A stretch of DNA of 64,000 nt from Isoetes taiwanensis (Eukaryota > Streptophyta > Lycopodiopsida > Isoetales > Isoetaceae): positions 4,818,050 through 4,882,049 of the forward strand of contig JAJEKV010000030.1 of the NCBI GenBank assembly GCA_021234155.1, in the 5' to 3' direction. Shown piece after piece: positions 48,362 through 56,998 of this stretch. The position numbers and the translations under genes were made by a program. The notes beneath the pieces are model-generated. The model saw nothing but the letters and a program-made list of their open reading frames with translations. It was not told the origin of the DNA and did not search any database. The stretch's first letter is position 1. Each line of letters opens with the position of its first letter.

Positions 48362-48882
48362 TCATTGTGGTACATAAAGACAAGGCATGACCTCGCGGAG
48401 CAAATGACCTTGCTTGCATGAAAGTAAGGGCTTACAATTTATCGTACCAATGTACAATTTGGCCTTGAAGGGTAAATTGTCTCTTTTATCAAACTTGGTG
48501 GTAAAGTACAACCCCGTAGCAGCATCCAAGATCTGAATCTTCATGTTTAAGAAACATGCACTAGTTCCGATTCTGCTGTTTTCCCCATATCCAATGAAAT
48601 CCAAGGTTTCGTTTTTAATCTCCAGGAAATTAAGGTTGTAAATCCATGTACCAGCTTTTATATTAAAGAAATCATTAGGATTTCCACAGTTAACTAGCAA
48701 GAGATCATCCATGTATCGAAATGAATCTCTAAACCTTTCAATATCCCTATATCCCTATATCTGCCCTCATCAGCAAGTCTTAGAATAAAGTTTACTTCAT
48801 ACCAGGCTAGATAAAGATTACACCAGCTAGGGGAGCAGGAAAAGCCCATGGGTATGCCACAAATTTGCTTCCAAGCTCGCCA
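48362..48882 (-). pseudogene. RT copy 2: catalytic palm (GIPMG and YMDD motifs) and connection
   Basis: On the minus strand, GIPMGFSCSPSW (about 48860-48825) is the RT block before the catalytic box, then FRYMDDLLLVN (YMDD at 48715-48704), then FLNMKIQI and FTTKFDKRDNLPF, blocks that follow the YxDD box in Penelope-like and related invertebrate/algal RTs. The frame breaks near 48750-48760, where 'atccctat' is duplicated in tandem (8-bp insertion). The open part is 48712-48362. Enzymatic activity is unlikely in this copy. Confidence 0.7.
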
Positions 48883-49518
48883 TCATTGCACAACCAAAGA
48901 ATTTTTGAGAAGCCAAATGTTGATATCCATAAATCTTTGGCAACTCATTTCAGACCAGCAATCAGGCTGTCTAATTTTAGTATCCCATTTGCTCTTAAAA
49001 GCAACCTCGCTGCCATTAATCTGTTTTATCCACAGTTTGTTCTTGGAATGCACTTTCCTTTGGTATTGGAATACTGTGCTGATGATATCCTTCATGACCT
49101 GACATAAACCACTTTCACCTTCCAGTGGTATAGATTCATAGCATTTAGTAACATCAGCCACAAACAGGCTATGTATCTTGCCTGGGAGGTTAAGGGTCAC
49201 GTCATAAATAGAGTTTACCAACCAATTTGGGCTAAAGCTTTTCTTACAGAAAACAGATATACCTTTTACACGATCTTTGATACTTCGCCATAGACCAATA
49301 AAGTTATTGAGAACTTCGGCTACAAGGCTGGCTATCTCAGAAAAAACAGATTTGTGAGCATTAGTGATCCAGCGAAAGCTATTCTTGTGGGCTTTGTAGA
49401 TGCATAGGAGATATGGAAGGGGCACATCATGTTCTGGTTCAAATACTATCTCCCACAACTCTTGTATCCTTTGTACCATATTATTTCTAACATCAATAAC
49501 TGGTATATCGGATGACAT
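48883..49518 (-). CDS. RT copy 2: fingers/palm segment of reverse transcriptase
   Basis: Open for 211 residues on the minus strand. Residues 35-45 (PYLLCIYKAHK) correspond to the P-x-x-Y-x-x-x-K-x-HK block of Penelope-like RTs, 48-57 to the following R-x-I-x-S block (degenerate), and 118-131 (LFVADVTKCYESIP) to motif A with catalytic Asp122 and the IP of the usual Y-x-x-IP. The frame stops just before GIPMG, which is in the adjacent reading segment. It is part of one polyprotein with 49645-50049 and 48362-48882. Confidence 0.7.
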   Translation of the reverse strand: MSSDIPVIDVRNNMVQRIQELWEIVFEPEHDVPLPYLLCIYKAHKNSFRWITNAHKSVFSEIASLVAEVLNNFIGLWRSIKDRVKGISVFCKKSFSPNWLVNSIYDVTLNLPGKIHSLFVADVTKCYESIPLEGESGLCQVMKDIISTVFQYQRKVHSKNKLWIKQINGSEVAFKSKWDTKIRQPDCWSEMSCQRFMDINIWLLKNSLVVQ

Positions 49519-49644
49519 AAAGTCAGAACTGGAGAGTCTATCAAGCGCTAAGCTTTTGCCGAGGGGGACACATAAAGCTTGGATTATTTGTAGCTTTGTC
49601 TATCCCAAAGAACATAAAGGTTTCTCTTAACCCAATCTAGATCT

Positions 49645-50049
49645 TTAGCAAAGATCTATATCATCCTCAAGGATGTAGTGCCTAATTTTACTGACCTCCC
49701 CTTTGAAATACTCTTTCATCATGCCAAGAGCTACTTCACGGGCTGCTGTCTCAATGAGCCTATATTTATGGGCATCCATAGGTCTGATAACAAATTTATG
49801 TAATGCAAAGAACATCCTCAAACCATCCAAGACTGAAATCATACAATCATTGATGTTGAGTTTTCGATGTGGGATGTGATTCAAGCCTTTTCTGAAGAGG
49901 CCTCTAAGGTTTTTATTTTGAATAATATTCTCATCAGTGGTCAAAACATGCTGGTGTTTAGGGTCAATATATCTTCTAAGAGCATTGCTGGAGCAGGGAC
50001 ATTTGGGTGTATCTTTTTCCACAAAAGTATTAAAAGGCTTATAAACCAT
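49645..50049 (-). CDS. RT copy 2: conserved N-terminal segment (CPC...HVLTTD)
   Basis: 134 codons, minus strand. It contains CPCSS, then HQHVLTTDENIIQNKNLRGLF, then a KGLNHIP stretch. A C-x-C followed by H-V-x-T-x-D and an 'LR-x-L-x-KG' block upstream of the RT is seen in a widespread group of eukaryotic RT elements. The matching DNA in copy 1 is at about 2330-2700. It precedes the RT segment by one frame break near 49520-49640. Confidence 0.6.
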   Translation of the reverse strand: MVYKPFNTFVEKDTPKCPCSSNALRRYIDPKHQHVLTTDENIIQNKNLRGLFRKGLNHIPHRKLNINDCMISVLDGLRMFFALHKFVIRPMDAHKYRLIETAAREVALGMMKEYFKGEVSKIRHYILEDDIDLC

Positions 50050-50831
50050 GTCAACTAATTTTGGCAGATATTTCCAGCCAGGACAGTCTTGCTCAAGGCC
50101 AGATCACCCTCTTCACCACGTAATAGAGGAAACCACATGTTCTAGGATTTTTTGAATCTAATAGAATCCATGAGATCGGAAACATAGGTAAGGTGGATAA
50201 CAAGTTTTTCTCAAAGATTGCCACCCGTCACAATATTCAATCTGTTGTTGTGATCTTGTTTCAACCATCTACGAAGGTTGTCCTCACTATCCTGTTATTT
50301 TAAGAGCCCTAATAAGTGTGTTTATTCAGTGAGGCAAACATAGAATAGGTAAAAAGGCATACACAAGATCAAGTAAAAAACAACATAGACCGAATGAATA
50401 CCAAATATAGCCGGATCGATCGTAAAGAGTAGACCTCCGCTCATCATAGTCTAAAATAAGATCATAAAGTAATAGATAAAAATAGCTAACCTTTTTATAA
50501 GCCTGGACATGTCCATAGTAAAAGGTACGATGACTCACCCGTCCAAATTGCTTTTAGGCTTGGAAATTGACAGATCTCCCCGACCGCTAGATTGTTGCAG
50601 CAGAAATTAATCGCTCGGGTATGAAGTAGAGGTGACGTAAATAGATCCCGTAAGCTTGCTCTCATTGGTTTCGCCGCGGAAAACATTTTGGGTGGAAAGT
50701 AACAAGTCATATTGCCGGGTCGATGCACTAGACGAGGCTCTTCTTCCGTTGTAATTTGGAGGAGGAGCATCGTTATTCCCCTGTTGTTTGAGCACAAAAT
50801 CATCCGGATTCATCATCATTTCAAGTTATAG
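50050..50831 (-). other. RT copy 2: interior with broken frames
   Basis: Between the N-terminal blocks and the HVLTTD block. The open frames here (up to 102 codons) have no recognised motifs and some may be antisense artefacts. Part is presumably linker coding sequence or an insertion. Confidence 0.35.
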
Positions 50832-51272
50832 TTACCAAATGGCTATCTCCATATTTCTTTCAACATCAAATTTTGGGTCCTTCCCCAAGTCAATAGCCAT
50901 ACAATTAGCCGATATCTGACTTGATATATGCAATATACGTTTCACAAACTTTTGTAGCTGATTGGAAAGCGATTTACCACGAAGAAGAAAAGCCCTCACA
51001 CAATCCAATTTAGGATAGACAATGTCTAGATTATTGAGTACGAACCGTGATACCATGGTCAAGCCAAGTAATGTTCTCATTGCATGTGTTCTTAGGTTGC
51101 ATATCGCAAGCGCACTTAAAATAAGGGCGTAATGATCTCCATATTTTCTTGAGGTTATACTCCTCCCCGCAGACCGGGCAAGAAAGCCATATGGTTTTTT
51201 TGATTGATGTACATACCATAGGGACAAACACGCTTTTTCAAACGTGACCATATCAAATGGTAAATCATCCAA
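50832..51272 (-). CDS. RT copy 2: N-terminal region with KIWRS zinc-knuckle-like segment
   Basis: 146-codon minus-strand frame overlapping a second one (51031-51231) that reads SCPVCGEEYNLKKIWRSLRP followed by YFKCAC. The C-x2-C ... C-x-C spacing suggests a small zinc-binding module. The copy 1 counterpart near 3835-3900 reads EKIWRSFSPYFACSVTC, so the protein segment is conserved in both copies even though the DNA has diverged. The true frame must switch between these readings, implying indels. Confidence 0.45.
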   Translation of the reverse strand: MDDLPFDMVTFEKACLSLWYVHQSKKPYGFLARSAGRSITSRKYGDHYALILSALAICNLRTHAMRTLLGLTMVSRFVLNNLDIVYPKLDCVRAFLLRGKSLSNQLQKFVKRILHISSQISANCMAIDLGKDPKFDVERNMEIAIW

Positions 51273-51524
51273 CCGTTTTTTGTCTAAGCAAAGACTCTCC
51301 TCGATCCATCTTTTTTGTTAAATTCCTCCATTTTTTATCATCCGTGATCAGCAAGAAACTTCCATGCCAGAACCGACATGGGTGCAAGAACACCTAGGTT
51401 GCCACATTGCCACAAAACCGGTCGCATTCTCGAAGCTAAAGCCTCCACCATGCTATGTGACAAAGATAGGAAATTATCGGTATTATGTAAGTCCAAATAT
51501 CTCTATATTCACGAAAGACCGGCT

Positions 51525-51998
51525 CTAGATCATTACCCATAACATCCTCCCCCGTGGACTATTGGTTCGAGGGTTCGTGGTTATTATCCGTACCCCATAG
51601 ACATGTTCGGGCCGAAAACGCCGCACAAAGGTCGCTCCACTTTCTTTCACAACCTTCTTGGGCGGAACTACCTTAGCCTTCTCTTTATTTTTATTTTTCT
51701 TGACCTTGCCATTCTCAAGAGGGTAACTGGCTTTAAGTCTAGCTTCTGTTTTTCCAAAAATACTCTCAAACTCATCATCAATTTCAGTACGTACGCAGTG
51801 GATATCCCTGATACCAAGGTAGGTCTCTTCAATGATTCTTACATACTGGGCAGGACTACTTTTTAGTTTTCTTGCCAAGATAGCCAGCCATTCATTGAAA
51901 CCTAAATGGGCTACGGCTGAGAGTCTAAAGTCAGTAATCTGTAGCTCTAGTTCAATGATCTTGTTATGCATGTCCTCATGATTAAGGCAGCAGATCAC
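51525..51998 (-). CDS. RT copy 2: 5'-most open frame, basic protein
   Basis: 157 codons, minus strand. A predicted helical first half is followed by a lysine-rich stretch (GKVKKNKNKEKAKVV, about residues 96-110). The start region 'cctcatgattaa' matches copy 1 at 4708. No known domain recognised; it could be the element's nucleic-acid-binding N-terminus. Confidence 0.4.
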   Translation of the reverse strand: MICCLNHEDMHNKIIELELQITDFRLSAVAHLGFNEWLAILARKLKSSPAQYVRIIEETYLGIRDIHCVRTEIDDEFESIFGKTEARLKASYPLENGKVKKNKNKEKAKVVPPKKVVKESGATFVRRFRPEHVYGVRIITTNPRTNSPRGRMLWVMI

Positions 51999-52030
51999 TG
52001 TTTGTACAGCCTTGTTTGGAACAAGGCATC

Positions 52031-52404
52031 TAAGTTTGGCAAATCCAATCTTTTAAGCTCCTAATCCGTAATGCATCGGTCGCGCTTTGTCCCGCAGATC
52101 CAAAGTATGAGGTCAGCACCCCAAAAGAACAAGTTAGAAGCAAAATCACAAAGTTAAAGTAATAGTGGATCAAAAAATAGCAGTAGATGCAAATTAATCA
52201 TTTAGCCAGCAAAATCCACAAGTTCAAACACCTATAATGGGGACCACTATCATGGCCCCAGACCATACATGTCCGAACTGAAGAAAAGCATAAAGGTCGA
52301 TAGCATGTTAAGAACATATAAGTGTAAAAAGCAAGATATGGTAGAGAACTAACCGGGGATATGGGGATTCTCATTCCTAGAACGAAAAAAACGATGTTTC
52401 AAAG
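52031..52404. other. 5' flank of RT copy 2 coding region
   Basis: Non-coding sequence between the first open frame (minus strand) and the right direct repeat; presumed 5' untranslated part of the element. No promoter motif recognised. Confidence 0.35.
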
Positions 52405-53237
52405 ATATATACTATTTGCTAGCTAGGGTCTAATCCAGCCTAACACTTCTACTCCAAAGACTAACACTCGTTAGAATTTGAGACTAAGTCCGTCCCGACA
52501 TTACCCGGGCCCATACCTTTCAACCCCGGGCGTATAACAAAGTTGATGAGATAAAACTATAGATCAAAAGACCACCTCCAAAGAAGTCAAACACGATGAA
52601 GACCAAGTATTTGGCCTCGCATCGAGCTTAACCACGGAGAGTCTTATCCATATTTTATGGTTAACTAAGATATTTTAGAAGTAAATGACAAATATCAAAT
52701 TTACCATTCTAGTCTATATTGATGTGAAGAAAGTAGGTTTCCCGGACTTCAAACACACATGCTAATCCTAGAAGGTAGTCAAAATATAGATAAAGTTACA
52801 AATTATGTAAATGCTCAAACTAGATGAAGACCAAATATTTGGCCCCAAACCGAGTCTAAGCATAAGAAAATTCTTCCATCATTGTATGTGTAGAGCAGAA
52901 ATGCAAACTAGATACAACACAATCCAACTAACTCTTCATACACAGCCATAGTGAAAAAGATTGGTGTCCCAATCTCAAAGCAACAAGGCTGTCATAAGAG
53001 AGTATACAAGGAGGCGTGTAATGCTAGAAATTCTGTTATAAACCATGGTAGAAAAAACAGAGGCCAACGGACCAAAATACAAAACAAAGATGGGATTTTT
53101 GGCTTTAAATAGTCATCGTGTCAAATACATTTGAAAATAGAGAAAGGATAGAGAACAACACTGTTTTCCAGAACTTATATTTTGTATTATCAGCCTATTT
53201 AGAGACATATCTTCAAGTCTAAAAGTTTAACAGTATA
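52405..53237. repeat. 830-bp direct repeat, right copy
   Basis: Near-identical to 44885-45714. The match ends at 'cagtata' (53231-53237). Immediately to the right begins the inverted duplication 53238-54090, whose other copy continues undisturbed past this point (60405 onward), so 53237/53238 is an element or rearrangement junction. Confidence 0.85.
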
Positions 53238-54090
53238 TTGTTTTATGGCTCATTCCGAATGAAGCTTGCAAGAAATTACCATGCATTTTTAGATTTTGAG
53301 GCAGTTATTAAGCAAATTCCAAGGCTTCTAGATCCTTGTGCTAACTAACAGAAAAGTTTTCCACTTTGGTTTCTCCCCACAAGAATCCATGGAGGCCAAA
53401 GGCTGCTGTTAAATTCCAGTTGAAAAATGTTTGTGTATGGGTGTTGCAAACTTTATGACTTTCAGAATAATGGGATCAATCTGCTCTAACTTTACGGTAG
53501 CTTTTACTTATGTTCTATTTGTTTTATTGTGATGAAATTCAAAAGCTACAGGTGATGAAAGCCTCAAATGGATTCTAATTTTTTTCTGGTTTGAATTCTA
53601 AAACTTTTGTCACCCCGGGGAGGGGACGTCCCTAATGCCCCGAAGGGGCCAAAAATTTTTTTTTGCAACACAAACCATTAACATCCAACATATAAAAATT
53701 AAATCCCCCAACACATAACAACCATTGACATTAACAACCAACACATAACTACCATTGACATAATTAACACAACCATTGGGTCCAACACATTTAAATTAAA
53801 ATCCCCCTTAAACCCCCTTTGGTTTGGGTGCATATTCACACGGGGGGTGACGTAGGGCAGCGAGAGCCCTCATAATTGTATTTTGCACGTACGAAATCGA
53901 CACCATATAGTATTCCGCTTGAAATCTTATAGTATTTTGTGAATCTTGTTATACAGTATAGCAAATTTTGTACTTGGATACCCCACAAACGAGGAACTTT
54001 ATGTACGGTGTAGATTAAGGAATAAGGGGTGAATATGCCTATCCAACAGCTCTCGTTGCCCGGAATGTAAAAAACCCACATAAGCCCCTC
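53238..54090 (-). repeat. Inverted duplication, left arm
   Basis: Reverse complement of about 59551-60405. Matching pieces in inverted order include 'ttgttttatggctcattc', 'ccatggaggccaaaggctg', 'ggtgttgcaaactttatgac', a cccttaaacccccttt block and 'atactatatggtgt'. The arm ends inside a MITE (53778-54090) whose far terminal repeat is missing. Confidence 0.8.
53778..54090. mobile_element. MITE family M copy C, truncated
   Basis: Left terminal arm ('aatcccccttaaaccccctt' then 'gtgcatattcacacggggg') is intact. The internal sequence matches copy B in reverse, and the right arm is replaced after 'tcgttgcccgg' (54062). No coding capacity; non-autonomous. Confidence 0.65.
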
Positions 54091-54365
54091 TAGAGGCAAC
54101 CCAAAAATTAATACTTATCTACTGATATCTATTATACGATCTTATGTTCAAGTATTGCTTAAGGACCAACATGTCAATGTGTTATGATGTAAAAACTACA
54201 ACATATTTATCGATCTTATGGACAAACTATTTTGTTGTCATCCTCATTGTTGAAGAAGTAGTACTAGATAGTTTAGTATATCTTGCCTTTTCTCCACGTG
54301 GGGGCAAGCACTAATATCGCTTGTGTACACTCATTCATATGATAGATGAGATGTTTTCTAAATTT

Positions 54366-54520
54366 TAGGAAGGAGTAATTTCGATGACCTTGAAATTTCG
54401 GTATGAAATTTTGAGCTGACCTGGCGGCGCCATTTGAGCCTTGCGCCGGAGAGTCAGCCATGGCGCCAGTCTGCTCAAAATTTCATACGAAATTTCATGG
54501 TCATCGAAATTCTCCAACGA
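54366..54520. repeat. Hairpin: ~45-bp inverted repeat
   Basis: 54372-54416 ('aatttcgatgacc' ... 'atgaaattttgagc') is the reverse complement of 54474-54517 ('gctcaaaatttcat' ... 'ggtcatcgaaatt') with two or three mismatches. The loop is ~57 bp, GC-rich and itself contains ggcgcc words. It would extrude as a stable stem-loop. Confidence 0.7.
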
Positions 54521-55065
54521 AATTTTATCTACCTTAAAATTTAGCCCGTTCTTGAGCTCTGATGCAGCCAGATTTAGAGTTCGATGTCAATTTCTGATGC
54601 AATCTCTGTCTATGGCCGCCAGAATAAGCCCTAGTTCTGTCTATGGCAGCCAGTAGAAGCCCTGGTTCTGGTATAGCTAAGCAATGCTTATGGAGTATGG
54701 CCAGATCGGAAGCAATGCCTATGGAGTATGGAGTATGCATACCTTAAAACCGAAGCAAAGATTGAGTTGCATACTGAAGCAGGTATTGCTTACATACTGG
54801 TTTGTTTTCGGCGTTTGCATCCTGGCTCACGGAAACAGAGACATGAAACAGAGATGAAGACTCACGGAACAGAGATGAAGACGCAGAAACAGAGTAAAAG
54901 GCGGCAATCCCTGGCTTGCATGAAACAGAGATGAAGACGCAAAAACAGAGTAAAAGGCGGCGCCGCCCAAAAACGCCGCCGCAGTTCAAGAGAAAATTTC
55001 GTTTGATAAAAGCCCGTCGAAATAGGGCGAAATCTTAAGGTAGTTAAAATTTCGTATGCAACAAG
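54505..55065. repeat. Fold-back element sharing the hairpin arm
   Basis: The right arm of the hairpin continues into 'cgaaattttatctaccttaa' (54520-54539), whose inverse 'ttaaggtagttaaaatttcg' occurs at 55036-55055. The interior has tandem ~50-bp units rich in 'gaaacagagatgaagac' (54838-54960) and 'cgccgccg'. Looks like a non-autonomous element with nested inverted ends. Confidence 0.5.
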
Positions 55066-55140
55066 CCAATGAGAATAGTTTAACCAACTTCCTATTGGGC
55101 CTCTTCTCCATGTAGCTTGAACGACCTTATATTGTTAGTC

Positions 55141-55282
55141 TGGTGGCTAGTCCATTCAGCTAGTAATTATGAAATTTTAAAGTCAAGTCTTGATGGGGAC
55201 ATTTAAGGGAATGGTGGCTAGTCCATTCAGCTAGTAATTATGAAATTTTAAAGTCAAGTCTTGATGGGGACGGCGTTGTATC
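55141..55282. repeat. 71-bp tandem duplication
   Basis: Two adjacent copies of a unit beginning 'tggtggctagtccattcagc' and ending near 'cttgatggggac'. Nearly perfect. Confidence 0.85.
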
Positions 55283-55370
55283 TCCTAGCCATTATCTCCT
55301 AGCCAGCCAATATGTTCTGACATATAAACTGCTAATATTTGTAAAATATATTTTCTTATTGATGCATCCT

Positions 55371-55575
55371 CAATATTGACAAAGGACTACGATATTAGAA
55401 GGTTCGTGATGGCAAGATTGTACTAGAATATTACAAGGCCTTCATCAAAGATGCTAGTGAGAAGCTTTCTCAATGTTGACAAAGTACTAGGATATTAGAA
55501 GGTTCGTGATGGCAAGGGTGTACTAGAATACTACAAGGCCTTCGTCAAAGATGTTAGTGACATAATGTTATGTGC
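55371..55575. repeat. 102-bp tandem duplication with protein-like frame
   Basis: Two copies (55371 and 55473) of a unit containing 'gatattagaaggttcgtgat' and 'tacaaggccttc'. The plus strand of the second reads DGKGVLEYYKAFVKDVSD, which looks like real protein, and 102 is a multiple of 3. It may derive from a coding repeat, but stops interrupt it. No family recognised. Confidence 0.45.
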
Positions 55576-55854
55576 CTTGAGATGAGGATGAAGCCCACAA
55601 ATTGAATTCATCTATCATTGTTGAATGTTACAAGTAATTTATCCCAAATATTCTTGAATGACTAAGAGTGTCCACACAAAACACCATAGAAACCAAACCA
55701 ACAGATCTCCTTATAAGTATGCATACACAGAACCATAGAGACATAGACATCACCTCCTTTTAAGTATCCATATAGAACATCATAAAAAACAACAGACATA
55801 ATAAATATGCATCCCCTTCTACTAACAATTGCATGCGCAAATCTGTTTAAATGT
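55576..55854. other. 3' flank of the GTPase-actinoporin-like gene
   Basis: AT-rich 3' flank on the minus strand; 'aaataa/aataaa'-type words could serve as polyadenylation signals. A ~35-bp motif 'acaccatagaaac..aac' is repeated loosely (55680-55790). Confidence 0.3.
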
Positions 55855-56378
55855 TTAAAAGGAACTTCTCAATGCAATACTAAGTATTGGGGTACTTGAA
55901 GCTCCCATTGTTCCCTCAAGGGTGAAGGGGTCGAGTCTTCGTGTAGTAGAGTTGCTATCACCCTTTATTGCTGTGTCACTAGAATATAGAGAATGAAACA
56001 AATTATAAGAAGCATGGATATGTCCCTCCCCGATTTTCAGATTCCACCAATTATCATAAAAGATGTAATGAAATGGTACACTCCACATGAGAGAAATTGT
56101 TAGATCTATCCTCTCAATATAATAAGTTAGGATACCAGTTGTCCCAGCCACACATATAGATTTTCTGGCACCAAATAAAAAACTTGTACCTGCAGGGATT
56201 GTGGCTGGCAATCCATAATCTGCAGTTCCAGAAACAAAATGCACACACGGGGAACTCCAATCATAAGAAGTATTGTTGGTGAGACAGATTGCAATCTTGC
56301 GGCTCCAATTGCCTATTGCATTAAGCACTGATATAGCAGCTTCTGGGGTAACTTCATTTGAAGCTCCACTGCACGCAG
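55855..56378 (-). CDS. Actinoporin-like pore-forming domain, terminal exon
   Basis: A 173-codon exon ending in a stop at 55857-55855. Typical actinoporins are about 175-180 residues, so a whole domain is encoded. Seen: an N-terminal ISVLNAIGNWSRKIAI segment (amphipathic helix leading into strand 1, RKIA conserved); an SVP at 56082-56074 and a YDNWWN aromatic cluster with the Trp pair at 56049-56044, equivalent to the phosphocholine-binding pocket; Tyr residues further on; and KGD at 55965-55957 where animal actinoporins have RGD. Known family role: binds membrane lipid and forms oligomeric pores; moss bryoporin is a plant example. No stop or frameshift within the exon. The upstream exon encodes an IRG-like GTPase and splices in frame. 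Alternative: a separate gene starting at ATG 56385. Confidence 0.8.
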
Positions 56379-56458
56379 CTGCCATTATGACAAAATAAAA
56401 AGGCAGATAGTAAAAAGGATGAAAAGCTTCAAACAAGTGAAAAAACAGTAAGACATAC
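56379..56458 (-). other. 80-bp GT-AG intron joining GTPase and actinoporin-like exons
   Basis: On the minus strand the donor is GTATGT (56458-56453) after ..ACTG. The acceptor AG is at 56380-56379, preceded by a long T-rich tract. Size and base content are typical of plant introns. The upstream exon ends one base into a codon and the downstream exon supplies two bases, so the frame of the GTPase segment enters the pore-former frame. A cryptic AG eight bases further on would break the frame. Confidence 0.6.
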
Positions 56459-56998
56459 CAGTTATTGCATCATGAAATCGACTTCTGGTGCTATCATACA
56501 GAAACCGCAACATTGCCTCCTCATCCATACAATACAAGCTTCGATCATGTTTACGCGAGTATACCGATTTGAAGAAAGCAAGACTACTGACCATCAGAAT
56601 TTTCACTCCACTTAGTTTAACTGCGGCCGATTCCCTTCTGAAATTTGCGTTCACAGCTTCCCGAAACTCCTGTGCAGCCTCCTTCATGGTTAAATTTTTG
56701 CTCTTGGATAAATCCTTTATCTGGATATCTACCTTTGAACGCACAATGACTACTGGCTTTCCCAGTTCCTTGAACTTCTTTGCAATTTCAAGGTCAACAG
56801 CCAATATTCTATCACCGCGGACGATTAAGCATCGTCAAAAGCATGAAGTGCCTTGTCCTCATAGTAGGTCTCAACCGATGTTCTTCGCTTCCTCGCACTG
56901 TGCGATCCCAAATGATCAAGCTAGAAAATTTTGATGGGGATAAGGTGTCATCTCCGGTGCACTCCACAAAATCCACCCTTTGCCGCTTCAAAAAATAA
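56459..56998 (-). pseudogene. IRG-type (immunity-related) GTPase segment, frame-broken
   Basis: The minus strand from ~56822 to 56459 is open and carries RILAVDLEIAKKFKELGKP, then VRSKVD (G4-type motif of IRG GTPases), then a helical region and ILMVSS (G5-region strand). These match the second half of the IRG G domain, where the corresponding block is D..LAK....GK..F.VR(T/S)KVD. Upstream, in two other frames, are ETYYEDKALHAFD and a WD(R) in place of the G3 WDLPG, so at least two indels occur between 56830 and 56960. No P-loop exon was found. IRGs act in membrane remodelling and cell-autonomous immunity in animals; their role in plants is not established. Decay and base errors cannot be separated here. 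Confidence 0.65.

Noticed and set aside
48883-48885. In-frame stop just before GIPMG in both RT copies (TGA here, TAA at 1542-1544) as a recoding signal
   Set aside because: Other frames through the same stretch are open and give plausible protein, so a nearby frameshift explains it better; copy 1 is too eroded to define its frame.
44885-53237. Classical LTR retrotransposon
   Set aside because: No TG...CA repeat ends, primer-binding site, gag, protease, integrase or RNase H recognised; the RT blocks are not Ty1/Ty3 type.
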